This document shows, one piece after another, positions 1 through 8,509 of a stretch of 64,000 bases of DNA. Each line of letters begins with the position of its first letter. The stretch's first letter is position 1. The translations under genes and the position numbers were made by a program. Under the pieces are notes generated by a model. The model was not told the DNA's origin. It saw only the letters and a program-made list of their open reading frames with translations, and made no database searches. The stretch comes from CAZHJK01 sp964533275 (GTDB taxonomy: Bacteria; Bacillota; Clostridia; Eubacteriales; Garciellaceae): the NCBI GenBank assembly GCA_964533275.1, contig CAZHJK010000012.1, positions 1 to 64,000 of the forward strand, written 5' to 3'.

Positions 1-617
1 GTTCTCCACGGACTAATATAGTCTATTTTTGTTTTAGAGGAGGATGTGTAACTTTCAGTAGTATGTGTATGATAGATTAAAACCAACGGATCATCATTGT
101 TAAGTTTTGTATTTGCTTCTGTGGCATTATTATTAGTTATTATTTCTTCGTCATTCATTGGTTTTTGTGCCAGATCATCATATATGGCTATTTGATCTTC
201 TAATGTTATATCAACATCATCTGGCTCGTAAGACTCTAACATTGGTATTTGAGCACTTAGTAGAGTTTTAGGATCCTTTAAATTTATTTTTGTGGTCAAT
301 GAAAATATAGAAAATAATATATTATTAGCTTTATCTTCTCCATTTATTTTATATCCTAATTCCATCATTGGAATTGTTTTCTTCATAATAATTTTTAAAA
401 AATCATTTGTAAAAATATCCTTTTCTTCTATTTCTATATTTGATTTAGCTATTTCACTTTCTTCCTTTTTATCTTCAATGTCTATTATCTGTTCTTTTTG
501 AAATGCAGATGCTGTTTTTTTAATATTGTTCATTAACATATTTCCTTGTTGAAAAATTGCTATTAATAAGAATATAACTAATACCCAAAAAAATATGTTT
601 TTCCATTTGATGTACAC
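1..617 (-). CDS. spoIIP: Stage II sporulation protein P, N-terminal part (cut by window start)
   Basis: SpoIIP is a membrane-anchored peptidoglycan hydrolase that works with SpoIID and SpoIIM during engulfment of the forespore. The reading frame is open from a GTG at 617 to the window edge (about 205 codons). The GTG follows a GAGGGG ribosome site by about 7 nt. A hydrophobic segment (residues about 5-20) forms the anchor, followed by a Glu/Lys-rich linker. The motif LIYHTHTTESY near the window edge is the zinc-amidase signature of SpoIIP. The ATG two bases upstream is in another frame and meets a stop at once. Placement after gpr matches the usual gpr-spoIIP order. A GAATATT heptamer upstream resembles a SigE -35 box, but I found no convincing -10. 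The catalytic C-terminal half is outside the window. Confidence 0.9.
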   Translation of the reverse strand, partial: MYIKWKNIFFWVLVIFLLIAIFQQGNMLMNNIKKTASAFQKEQIIDIEDKKEESEIAKSNIEIEEKDIFTNDFLKIIMKKTIPMMELGYKINGEDKANNILFSIFSLTTKINLKDPKTLLSAQIPMLESYEPDDVDITLEDQIAIYDDLAQKPMNDEEIITNNNATEANTKLNNDDPLVLIYHTHTTESYTSSSKTKIDYISPWR

Positions 618-762
618 ATGTTCACCCCTCTTCTATTACTTTATCCTTATACAATATTCAATAAATATTACAATTATTCTTTTTTTATGTGAATAGCCTC
701 TAGTCTACATTCACAAAGAAACCATGAATTTCCAATCGTCTTCACCCTGAACCAATAAACAA

Positions 763-810
763 GATTCCTCTTGCAGAAGACTTTTTTCTATGTCTCCCAC
801 AAGAGGAATC
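763..810 (-). terminator. Stem-loop between gpr and spoIIP
   Basis: A perfect 11-bp inverted repeat (763-773 with 800-810) encloses a smaller 4-bp AGAC/GTCT helix. It lies 30 nt after the gpr stop. On the minus strand it is followed by TTGTTTATT, a broken U tract, so it is a plausible but not ideal intrinsic terminator. Confidence 0.5.
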
Positions 811-840
811 GTTTAATACATATTAGAGCTCTGTATGATT

Positions 841-1827
841 TTAATTCACATATTTGTTTACATCATTTAAATCTATCCCTGGATGTAAAGCAATATTTAT
901 ACCATTCGCAACTACAAGAGAAATATCATTAATTATTAAATCTACCTCCTTAGGTGTAACCATTAAATCTCCTACATAGGGATGCAAAATTTGCCTTATA
1001 AGTAAGTGCTTTTCATCTCTATTAATTTCTTTTAACATATTATAAAACTCTTTTCCCTGCCTTGTTTCTTCTATCATGGCATCTAGCATTAGATCTATAG
1101 TGTCATTAGCCAATGTAGTAGCATCTACAACCGTTGGAATACCAATTGCTATAACAGGAACACCTAATGATTTTTCATCTAATGCCTTTCTCTTATTTCC
1201 AACTCCAGAACCTGGACTAATTCCTGTATCTGTAATTTGTATGGTAGTATTTACTCTTTCCATTTTTCTAGAAGCTAATGCATCTATTGCAATCACTTGA
1301 TCTGGTTTAACTTTCTCTACAACACCTTTTATTATTTCACCAGTCTCAATTCCTGTAAGACCTAATACTCCTGGAGCTATAGCACACACTGGTGTTAATT
1401 CCTCGTCAACCATATCTGGAATATGTTCTAGAAGATGACGGGTTACCATCAAACGAGAAACCACCTTTGGGCCAAGCGCATCTGGCGTGATATTCCAGTT
1501 GCCTAATCCTACAACTAATGTAGTTGAATCTTCTTTAACATTGTCTTTTACTATCTCTCTTAACTCCTTAGACATAGTTTGAGCAATTTCTTCTTTAAAT
1601 TCTTCCCCTTTCTCTCTAATTTTAGGAATTTCTAAGGTTATATAGTTTCCTTTGGACTTACCCATTATCTTTTCCCCAACTTCATCTTCTATCTTCACTC
1701 TAGTAATTTTTATATCGCCCTTTTCTTCAACATCCATTTTAACTCCAGGAACTTCTCTTTTTTGCTCCTCCTGTACCATTTCCCTTGCTTCTATTGCTAA
1801 ATCTGTCCTTATATTAATTTTTCTCAT
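841..1827 (-). CDS. gpr: Germination protease GPR (spore endopeptidase)
   Basis: GPR degrades the small acid-soluble proteins that coat spore DNA when the spore germinates. It is made as an inactive zymogen in the forespore and trims its own N-terminus. The 328-residue product has family length. The start RTDLAIEAREM (residues 7-17) contains the self-processing site, which resembles the SASP cleavage sequence, so the propeptide is only about 9 residues. The central GVLGLTGIETGEI segment and the C-terminal HPGIDLND segment fit the family. The ATG at 1827 has an AGGAGGTGGTG ribosome site. A SigG-like promoter lies just upstream, and spoIIP follows. Confidence 0.95.
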   Translation of the reverse strand: MRKINIRTDLAIEAREMVQEEQKREVPGVKMDVEEKGDIKITRVKIEDEVGEKIMGKSKGNYITLEIPKIREKGEEFKEEIAQTMSKELREIVKDNVKEDSTTLVVGLGNWNITPDALGPKVVSRLMVTRHLLEHIPDMVDEELTPVCAIAPGVLGLTGIETGEIIKGVVEKVKPDQVIAIDALASRKMERVNTTIQITDTGISPGSGVGNKRKALDEKSLGVPVIAIGIPTVVDATTLANDTIDLMLDAMIEETRQGKEFYNMLKEINRDEKHLLIRQILHPYVGDLMVTPKEVDLIINDISLVVANGINIALHPGIDLNDVNKYVN

Positions 1828-1849
1828 TTTTTACACCACCTCCTAATTC

Positions 1850-1879
1850 TAGTATTTTCAAGATTTATATAATTCATTC
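1850..1879 (-). promoter_or_regulatory. Probable SigG/SigF-type promoter of gpr
   Basis: On the minus strand, GAATG (1875-1879) and AATACTA (1850-1856) are separated by exactly 18 nt. This matches the forespore consensus GHATR-N18-CATNHTA with one mismatch. Known gpr genes are transcribed by forespore sigma factors, which supports the reading. The predicted leader is very short. Confidence 0.6.
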
Positions 1880-1953
1880 TAAATAAATTTTAAAAGAATA
1901 AATCACCTATGATTAGTTATAATAGAACTAATATTATAGTTGAATACTTATTG

Positions 1954-1982
1954 TTGCTTTTTACTTTTATTCGTGATAAAAT
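1954..1982 (+). promoter_or_regulatory. Probable SigA promoter of rpsT
   Basis: TTGCTT (1954-1959), a 17-nt spacer, then TAAAAT (1977-1982) with an extended TGA just before it. Transcription would start near 1989, about 30 nt before rpsT. A separate TATAAT at 1992 is too close to the ribosome site and has no -35 partner. Confidence 0.55.
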
Positions 1983-2017
1983 AAATTTTGTTATAATGGG
2001 ATTGAGGAGGTGAAGAA

Positions 2018-2278
2018 ATGGCTAATATTAAATCAGCTATGAAAAGAGTAAAAGTTGCTGAGTTAAAATCCAATAGAAATAAAAAGATTACATCAAATTT
2101 AAAAACCACTATTCGTAAGTTTAATAATGCAATTGAAAGTGGAAATAAAGAACTTGCTAATGAAATTTTTATTGTTGCAACAAAGAAACTAGATAAAGCT
2201 GCTTCTAAAGGTACTTTACACGCAAATTCTGCTGCTAGAAAAAAAAGTACGCTATCTAGAAAATTAAAAACTATTTAA
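2018..2278 (+). CDS. rpsT: 30S ribosomal protein S20
   Basis: S20 is a small-subunit protein that binds the 5' region of 16S rRNA early in assembly. The 86-residue, Lys/Arg-rich product begins MANIKSAMKRVKVAE and contains the family pattern of SAARKKSTLSRKL near the end. ATG at 2018 follows GAGGAGGTGAAGAA. It is a single-gene transcript on the plus strand with its own promoter and terminator. It sits between gpr and holA, each on the minus strand; the neighbourhood of rpsT, holA, comEC and gpr is common in Firmicutes. Confidence 0.97.
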   Translation: MANIKSAMKRVKVAELKSNRNKKITSNLKTTIRKFNNAIESGNKELANEIFIVATKKLDKAASKGTLHANSAARKKSTLSRKLKTI

Positions 2279-2279
2279 T

Positions 2280-2338
2280 TAATAGAGATACAAAGCGTAC
2301 AGGGTGTGCGCTTTTTTGTATTTTTTTGTATCTCTATT
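2280..2338. terminator. Bidirectional terminator between rpsT and holA
   Basis: A 14-bp outer repeat (2280-2293 with 2325-2338) encloses an AGCGTAC/GTGCGCT helix and two T runs. It lies between two convergent genes and can serve both. Confidence 0.85.
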
Positions 2339-2340
2339 AT

Positions 2341-3375
2341 TTATTTTGTATATTCAAATATAAGCATTTCTAAAGCTAGTTTTATATTAACCTTACCTGT
2401 TTTCATTTTAAGATCTATTTGAGAGGTTGTGTTTAGTGCTTCTTTTAATGTCCTCCCCTTAAAGTGTTGACATTGAGCTAGTCCCTTTTTTACTATAAAA
2501 GGTGCTAAACTTAACTTCTTTGCTATTAGATCTGGCGAATAGCCCTTATTCTTTAATTCTCTACATTGAATCAGTATTCTAAACTGCCTTGTTATCATAG
2601 TTAATATTTTTATTCCATTTTCTCCATTCCTTAGCATATCATTAAGTAATATAATTGCAGTTTTTTTATCTCTTTTACCTATAGCATCCACCATTTTAAA
2701 AATATCATTTTCTAAGCTTCTAGAGAGTATGTTTCCTATTTCATCTTGGGTTATTTCTATTCTATCTCCAATATAATCAACAATCTTATTTATCTCATTA
2801 TTTATATCTCTTAAAGTTTTAGGACTATTTTTAGATAAATAATTACTATTTTCCATAAAAGATCGTAAAACTGTTTTTTTAATATTCTTACCCTTCTTAG
2901 ATATTTTACTTTCTAGCCATTTTTCATATTCAAATGGTTTTAATTTTTCAAATTCTATTAGTTTTCCTTCCTGTTTTATAGCTTTAAAAAGTTTTTTTCT
3001 TTTGTCAACATTTTCTGTCTGCCAAAATACTAAGCAAGTATTTGGAGATATATTTTTTATATACTTTATAATTTTTTCTATTTCCCCTTCATTTTCTTTA
3101 GAGTTTCCTCCTTGAAGAAAGTCAAAGTTTTTTACAATTACCAATCTCCATTTGTCCATAAAAGGTAGGGTTTCACATGCACTTATTATTGATTGAGTTG
3201 ATATATTTTTCTCTTCCATATACTCATAGTTAAGATCTTTGAAGGAAGGATCCAATATTTGCTTTCGTAATTCATTAATAATCTCTTCACATAAAAATTG
3301 TTCTTGTCCAATAAAAAAATATATGTTTTCTATTATACCTTCTTTTATATTTTTTAATAAATTACTGTGTTCCAT
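2341..3375 (-). CDS. holA: DNA polymerase III delta subunit (clamp loader)
   Basis: HolA (YqeN in Bacillus) is the wrench subunit of the clamp loader, which opens the beta ring so it can be placed on DNA. The 344-residue product has the family's layout: an AAA-like N-terminal domain (about 1-140, with YFFIGQEQFLCEEI at the start), a lid, and a C-terminal helical collar domain containing FRILIQCRELKNKGYS. It lacks a Walker A motif, as expected for delta. ATG at 3375 follows GGAGGAGTGAAAC. It lies upstream of rpsT in the opposite orientation and downstream of cwlD. Confidence 0.92.
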   Translation of the reverse strand: MEHSNLLKNIKEGIIENIYFFIGQEQFLCEEIINELRKQILDPSFKDLNYEYMEEKNISTQSIISACETLPFMDKWRLVIVKNFDFLQGGNSKENEGEIEKIIKYIKNISPNTCLVFWQTENVDKRKKLFKAIKQEGKLIEFEKLKPFEYEKWLESKISKKGKNIKKTVLRSFMENSNYLSKNSPKTLRDINNEINKIVDYIGDRIEITQDEIGNILSRSLENDIFKMVDAIGKRDKKTAIILLNDMLRNGENGIKILTMITRQFRILIQCRELKNKGYSPDLIAKKLSLAPFIVKKGLAQCQHFKGRTLKEALNTTSQIDLKMKTGKVNIKLALEMLIFEYTK

Positions 3376-3427
3376 GTTTCACTCCTCCAATACTATTTTT
3401 TATTCCTTATAAATACTAAGATCATAT

Positions 3428-4174
3428 CTATTGATTTAGAAATTCTCCCAATGCTATATAAATTTGATAAGCTACTAAATACCTAAATTTTTCTTTTTTT
3501 ATTAAGCTATAGTCTTCATTATTACTCATAAATCCTATTTCTACAATAACCCCTGGACTTCTTGTGTTCTTTAATAGATAAAAACTATCGCCCCTAGCTT
3601 TATTTAGTGAAGTTTGTTTTACTTTATACTGTTTATTATATTCTATATTTAATCTTTCTTGTATACACTCTGCAAGTCCTTTAGAATATTCAGAATGTGT
3701 ATAATAAAAAACGATTGGACCTTTTACCTTTTCATCCTGAGGGAAAGAATTTACATGAATACTAATAAATAAATCTGAATTATTGCTATCTATTATATTT
3801 ACCCTTGCATTTAAATCCTTTCTATGTCTGGTCCCGCCAATTGTGCTTAAATGACTTAATTCTTCATCCTTATCTCTTGTTATTATACAATTAGCTCCAG
3901 ATTCGTCCAATAGTTCTTTTAATTGTTTTGCAATATGCAGATTAACATCCTTTTCCATCAAACCGCTAGAATGCATAACTCCACTGTCTATACCTCCATG
4001 TCCAGCGTCAATTACAATAGTTTTATTATTAAAGTAATTACCTTGATATTTAAATGCATCAATATGAATTTGATTTTTAAAATATTGATATCCAAATAAT
4101 AATAAAATTATAAATACTATAAAAAATATACTCATTATTCTTAAATTTTTTTTAGAAATATATAAAATTTGCAT
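3428..4174 (-). CDS. cwlD: N-acetylmuramoyl-L-alanine amidase, CwlD type
   Basis: CwlD removes stem peptides from spore cortex peptidoglycan, a step needed to make muramic-delta-lactam, the mark recognised by germination lytic enzymes. The 248-residue product has one membrane helix (about residues 13-29) and then an Amidase_3 domain. Zinc and catalytic residues are visible: His59 in VIDAGHGG, Glu74 in LMEKDVN, a His in SIHVNS, and the C-terminal Glu in VIVEIGFMSN. ATG at 4174 follows CGGAGGAAGCT. The sporulation setting (gpr, spoIIP nearby) favours CwlD over a vegetative amidase, though only by context and length. Confidence 0.85.
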   Translation of the reverse strand: MQILYISKKNLRIMSIFFIVFIILLLFGYQYFKNQIHIDAFKYQGNYFNNKTIVIDAGHGGIDSGVMHSSGLMEKDVNLHIAKQLKELLDESGANCIITRDKDEELSHLSTIGGTRHRKDLNARVNIIDSNNSDLFISIHVNSFPQDEKVKGPIVFYYTHSEYSKGLAECIQERLNIEYNKQYKVKQTSLNKARGDSFYLLKNTRSPGVIVEIGFMSNNEDYSLIKKEKFRYLVAYQIYIALGEFLNQ

Positions 4175-4246
4175 AGCTTCCTCCGAAATTTAAAATCTTT
4201 TATCATTCTTAAATTATTATACTTGAGATATATTTATTCCAAAGAG

Positions 4247-6598
4247 TTAATTGTTTTTATTTATATAGGGTTTTACCCTTAACCAATTGCCATTTGTTGT
4301 AATTTCAATTGCACCATTTTCATCTGTCCTATATATATTAGAAGGAATACTCCTTAGTTGTTCTATTGTTTTTAAATTCGGATGACCAAAGTTATTGTTT
4401 TCACCAACAGAAATAACAGAAATACTTGGTTCTGCTAGCTTTAAGAAGTTTTCACTCGAGGAAGTATTACTACCATGATGAGAAACTTTTAAGACATCTG
4501 TATTAATATCTTTTTGATCCTCTATTAATTTATTTTCTATTTCATTTTCAATATCTCCAGTAAAAAGAAATGAACTTTTGTAATAATCCATTCTTATTAC
4601 TATAGACGAATTATTAATATCTCTTTGCTCATCAATTATAATAGCATCATTCCCTGGAGATAAAACCTCCATTACAATCTCCTTTTCTATTTCTATCAGA
4701 TTTCCTTCTGTTAGTCTTAGGATTTGAATATTATTCTTTCTACAATTTTCTAAAAAATTGTTCATATACTCATGATCCATTTCATAAATACCAACAGCTT
4801 TAATGGGTATCTTCCCTATTAATTCTTCTATCCCCTTAATATGATCATCATGGGGATGTGTAACAATTACAAAATCCAGCTTAGTTATTCTCTTAGAATA
4901 AAGAGTGGGTAAAAGCACATCCTGAGATATTTTTCTATCCCCTTGATAATCTGGATATCCTCCACCATCTATTAGTATATTTTTATTATTAGGGGTTTCT
5001 ATTAGAGTACAATCTCCTTGATTTACATCTAAAAAAGTTACTCTTAATGGGGTTGGCAATAGAAAATTCACCAAGGAAATGAGCAATAATAAAAATGCAA
5101 TATAATATGAAGCAATCTTTACTCTTTTTATTTGTAAAGGAATATAACCTCCTAGAAAAAAGCACAAAAAAATGTATAGAATTATTACCTGCCAAGTAAA
5201 GGGAGGAATAGATATACTTGAAAAAGGAATTGCAGAGAATATTTTTGCTATTTCGATTATCCACTGAAAAACAAATCCTGATAGAAAAAATAAATATCTA
5301 CCAATTAAAGGAACAATAAAATAAAATGAAATTGCCATAATTGCAGTTAGTAATAATATACCTAGGGAAGGAATAATAAACAAGTTAGTTATCAATGAGA
5401 TAATAGATACTTGGTGAAAATGAAAAAGTGAAACTGGTAATGTTCCTATTTGAGCAGAAAAAGTTACAGCCATAAGCTTTAGAACTAAGCTAGGGATATA
5501 TTTTATCTTCAGAAGATATTCTAATAAAATTGGATAAAATAGAACTATAGATAAAGCGGCTAAAAATGAAAACTGAAAGCTTGCTGTAAAAAGCAATAGG
5601 GGATTCGGTATTAATATTATTAAACCAGCTAAGGATATGGCTGATATTCCATCATACCTTTTACTTATTATTTTTGAAACCAAATAAATCCATGCCATAA
5701 TACTTGCGCGTATTACAGAAGCTGACCCCCCTGTAATAAATATGTAGAAAATTAAAACTAATGTCATTATGGTAAATCTTATTGAATTAGATGCTTTAAA
5801 AAGTTTAGTAATATAAAAAACAAATGAAATAAGAAAACCTACATGGAGACCTGATACTGCCAAAATATGTGCTATTCCAGAATCTACAAAGGTATCTCTT
5901 ATCTGATTATCTAGCTCTTTTTCTCCAAATAAAACACCCTTTAGCAAAGCTGCATGATCCTTAGATAAATTCTCCTCAATTACTCCCACAACTTTACCTT
6001 TAACAAAAAACATAAAGTCATAAATTACACCTAAGGACTGTTCTTTTATTATGTCTATTGTTTCAGAATCTATTGTAATAGTAGAATATACTCCTTTTGT
6101 TTTTAAATACAAGGAATAGTCAAATCCCCCTGGATTACGAATTCCTCTAGGTATTCTAACCTTTCCTTGGAATTTAATAATATCTCCTTCAGAAATATTT
6201 ACGCCAGTATTTTCTTCATCATTGTAATATATACTAGCTAACACTTTTTCATTTATAGAGTACTTTTTACCCTTATCTTGGATTTCAATAATTTTAAGGT
6301 AAGTTTCAATTTTATTCTCTTTTACTATTGGGGGTTGTAAAATTTGTGCTTCTACTCTAATATTTTCATTGTGTAATGAATCTAATTCTGATACCCTGTT
6401 AACCTGTTTATAACTTGTCCAATAACTTAAAATTATAAGTAGAATAAGCAATAGAATAAAGTCTTTCTTTTTTTTACATTGTAAAATAAGCCCTAGAAAT
6501 ATAATACATAGAGCAATAATCAAACTATATGCTTGTAATTTTCCTAAGACAATACCTATCATGTATATAGCTAATATAACAGAAAATGGTCGTCTCAT
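4247..6598 (-). CDS. comEC: DNA internalization protein ComEC/Rec2
   Basis: ComEC forms the inner-membrane channel for single-stranded DNA uptake. The 783-residue protein shows all three parts of the family: an N-terminal soluble DUF4131-type domain after the first helices (about 25-180), a multi-helix Competence domain (about 200-490), and a C-terminal metallo-beta-lactamase domain (from about 510) with THPHDDH and VSHHGSN metal motifs. ATG at 6598 lies 8 bp after the stop of the upstream gene, whose end supplies an AGAAGG ribosome site, so the two are probably cotranscribed. The partner gene comEA is 22 kb away. Whether the organism is competent cannot be told from this. Confidence 0.93.
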   Translation of the reverse strand: MRRPFSVILAIYMIGIVLGKLQAYSLIIALCIIFLGLILQCKKKKDFILLLILLIILSYWTSYKQVNRVSELDSLHNENIRVEAQILQPPIVKENKIETYLKIIEIQDKGKKYSINEKVLASIYYNDEENTGVNISEGDIIKFQGKVRIPRGIRNPGGFDYSLYLKTKGVYSTITIDSETIDIIKEQSLGVIYDFMFFVKGKVVGVIEENLSKDHAALLKGVLFGEKELDNQIRDTFVDSGIAHILAVSGLHVGFLISFVFYITKLFKASNSIRFTIMTLVLIFYIFITGGSASVIRASIMAWIYLVSKIISKRYDGISAISLAGLIILIPNPLLLFTASFQFSFLAALSIVLFYPILLEYLLKIKYIPSLVLKLMAVTFSAQIGTLPVSLFHFHQVSIISLITNLFIIPSLGILLLTAIMAISFYFIVPLIGRYLFFLSGFVFQWIIEIAKIFSAIPFSSISIPPFTWQVIILYIFLCFFLGGYIPLQIKRVKIASYYIAFLLLLISLVNFLLPTPLRVTFLDVNQGDCTLIETPNNKNILIDGGGYPDYQGDRKISQDVLLPTLYSKRITKLDFVIVTHPHDDHIKGIEELIGKIPIKAVGIYEMDHEYMNNFLENCRKNNIQILRLTEGNLIEIEKEIVMEVLSPGNDAIIIDEQRDINNSSIVIRMDYYKSSFLFTGDIENEIENKLIEDQKDINTDVLKVSHHGSNTSSSENFLKLAEPSISVISVGENNNFGHPNLKTIEQLRSIPSNIYRTDENGAIEITTNGNWLRVKPYINKNN

Positions 6599-6606
6599 TT
6601 TATTAT

Positions 6607-7815
6607 TTAACCTTCTTCTCTTTTTCTTAATAGTCCATACATAATAGCAGTTATTGGTATTGATGTTAGAAGACCTATGCTTCCAGTTAAGGCACGAACA
6701 ATTTCTGTAGCTATTAGGTCCATATTTATAACACTGATAATGGATGTTTCATAAGCCATAAATAATAATAGTAATGGAATAGCACTACCAGTATATGCTA
6801 AGATTAGAGTGTTAGACATTGTACCCATAATGTCTCTTCCCACAACAAGGCCTGATTTTACTAAATCCTTAGTATGAATAGAGGTGTTATTACTTCTTAT
6901 CTCATCCATTGCTGAGGATATGGACATGGATACATCCATGACTGCTCCAAGTGCACCAATTATGATTCCTGCAAATAATAATCCTCTAAAGTCAAATATA
7001 ATTCCTTGGGGTATATACATTAGCATTTGCGCTTCTTGAGCACTTAAACCTGTTAATTTAACTGTATTTCCAAAAATAAATGATAATATTCCAGCAATTA
7101 AGACTCCGCTTAAGGTTCCAAGTATGGCGGTTAGAGATTTTATGCTGAATCCACCAACAATAATTATGGTAACAATACTTGAAAATATACAAACCAGAAT
7201 TGCCAAAATAATAGGACTGTAACCCTTAAGCATCATGGGTAATAAAAACCCTATAACTGCTAGCGCAGTGACTCCTAGACCTATTAGAGATTTGAACCCT
7301 TGCCACTTGCCAATCATTATAAGCAAAACTATAAATAAAATAGTTAAGTTCCTAAGATAAGGCCAACGTACAAAATCTGATATGTATAAATTCATAATAT
7401 CCGTGCTATCCTCTGTTAGTTCAGCAAATAGCATTACCTTATCCCCCTGATCCACCCATATATCATAGGCAGCGTTTCCCATATTAATATGATCGATTGT
7501 ATGATCCTGACCTTGGAATTTACCATCTAGTATCTTTAATTTTACAACTTGATAAACTTCTGGAAACCCTTGTTCAAGTAAGCTTGTATCCTCAAGAGGC
7601 TTTTCTATTACTTCTAGAACTTTTGCCTGATAAAATTCTGTTGGATACTCAATATATTCCTCTTGATATGCATCTGACTCGTCCATTATATTAGAAGACT
7701 GCTCTTCTAAATGTTGTTGAGATTTATCATTAAATGAATCCTCAGCAGCTAATATCTGTTCAGGTATAATTAATATTATGAAAATAAATAAAAAAGATAT
7801 AATAGTTTTTTTCAA
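6607..7815 (-). CDS. YibE/F family membrane protein
   Basis: A 402-residue YibE/F-like protein. Residues 1-23 form a signal peptide ending at LAAE. An extracytoplasmic domain of about 120 residues follows, then about eight membrane helices (about residues 150-395) with the family's Gly/Ser-rich helices and the MDVSMSISSAMDEI segment. The start is a TTG at 7815 preceded by TAGGAGGAAATCTTT. The biochemical role of the family is not established; some relatives are annotated as transporters. It is tightly linked to comEC downstream (8 bp). Confidence 0.8.
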   Translation of the reverse strand: MKKTIISFLFIFIILIIPEQILAAEDSFNDKSQQHLEEQSSNIMDESDAYQEEYIEYPTEFYQAKVLEVIEKPLEDTSLLEQGFPEVYQVVKLKILDGKFQGQDHTIDHINMGNAAYDIWVDQGDKVMLFAELTEDSTDIMNLYISDFVRWPYLRNLTILFIVLLIMIGKWQGFKSLIGLGVTALAVIGFLLPMMLKGYSPIILAILVCIFSSIVTIIIVGGFSIKSLTAILGTLSGVLIAGILSFIFGNTVKLTGLSAQEAQMLMYIPQGIIFDFRGLLFAGIIIGALGAVMDVSMSISSAMDEIRSNNTSIHTKDLVKSGLVVGRDIMGTMSNTLILAYTGSAIPLLLLFMAYETSIISVINMDLIATEIVRALTGSIGLLTSIPITAIMYGLLRKREEG

Positions 7816-7875
7816 AAAAGATTTCCTCCTAGGATTTTTTACTATTATATCCTTTTGTTATATTCACTTCAAGTA

Positions 7876-8172
7876 TTAATAAAATTTATGGCTTATATGA
7901 TTAGGATTATATTTATATTCAGTTTTATCATTTTCTAAATAATGTATACTCCCTGAAATACTAACAATATGAGAATTTGCATTATGATTAATCTGAATAT
8001 CTTTTGCCCTCCCATCATCTCCACGAAATTTTAAATATTGATCGATTATATCTTTAGCTACTTCATTGTTTAAATTGTCATAAATAGAAAAGTAGTCACT
8101 TTCTTTCATTTCTAGATTCATTCGCAATAACCCACTAGCCCATTCCCTAGTTTCCCTAACGCTATTGAACAT
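7876..8172 (-). CDS. Hypothetical protein (98 aa)
   Basis: A small unrecognised protein beginning MFNSVRETREWASG. I chose the ATG at 8172, because the bases GGAAGGGAGA just ahead form a good ribosome site; an in-frame ATG at 8190 would lie upstream of it. The product is hydrophilic, has no membrane segment, and contains a predicted helical N-terminal half and a short strand-rich tail (HIVSISGSIHYL). It stands alone between the YibE/F gene and the divergent dikinase-like gene. No function is proposed. Confidence 0.6.
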   Translation of the reverse strand: MFNSVRETREWASGLLRMNLEMKESDYFSIYDNLNNEVAKDIIDQYLKFRGDDGRAKDIQINHNANSHIVSISGSIHYLENDKTEYKYNPNHISHKFY

Positions 8173-8190
8173 ATAAAATCTCCCTTCCAT

Positions 8191-8509
8191 ATTTTTTAAA
8201 GATAGTAGTTAGTAGTTTCTCGTTCACAAAGTAAATCCTATATTATCATTAATATGTTCCTTTACTTCATTTTCATACATAATCAAAGGATATTCAGGTT
8301 AAAAAGAATTATGTTAAAATAGGTAGTTATTAATATGTATAGATATAACATAATTAATTGGTTTGGTTATCTATTATTTTCGTAATAATTTTGTTTAATA
8401 TACTTTGTATATCTTACATGTTTGTAATTAAGGCGTGGTATTTTTCAATTTTCTTTATGATATAATAATTAATATAATCTCTTACAATCACAATTTGGAG
8501 GATGTTAAA
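8191..8509. other. AT-rich divergent intergenic region
   Basis: About 320 bases between two divergent genes. The only structure supported is an extended -10 element ahead of the dikinase-like gene. No RNA gene, repeat or further coding frame was found. Confidence 0.5.
8458..8466 (+). promoter_or_regulatory. Extended -10 element before the dikinase-like gene
   Basis: TGATATAAT (TG at 8458, TATAAT 8461-8466) lies 44 bases upstream of the ATG. The -35 region is AT-rich without a clear TTGACA match, which is tolerated when TGn precedes the -10. Confidence 0.4.

Noticed and set aside
292..501. Plus-strand open frame of 69 codons
   Set aside because: It is antisense to spoIIP, highly hydrophobic because of AT-rich codons, and lacks a ribosome site.
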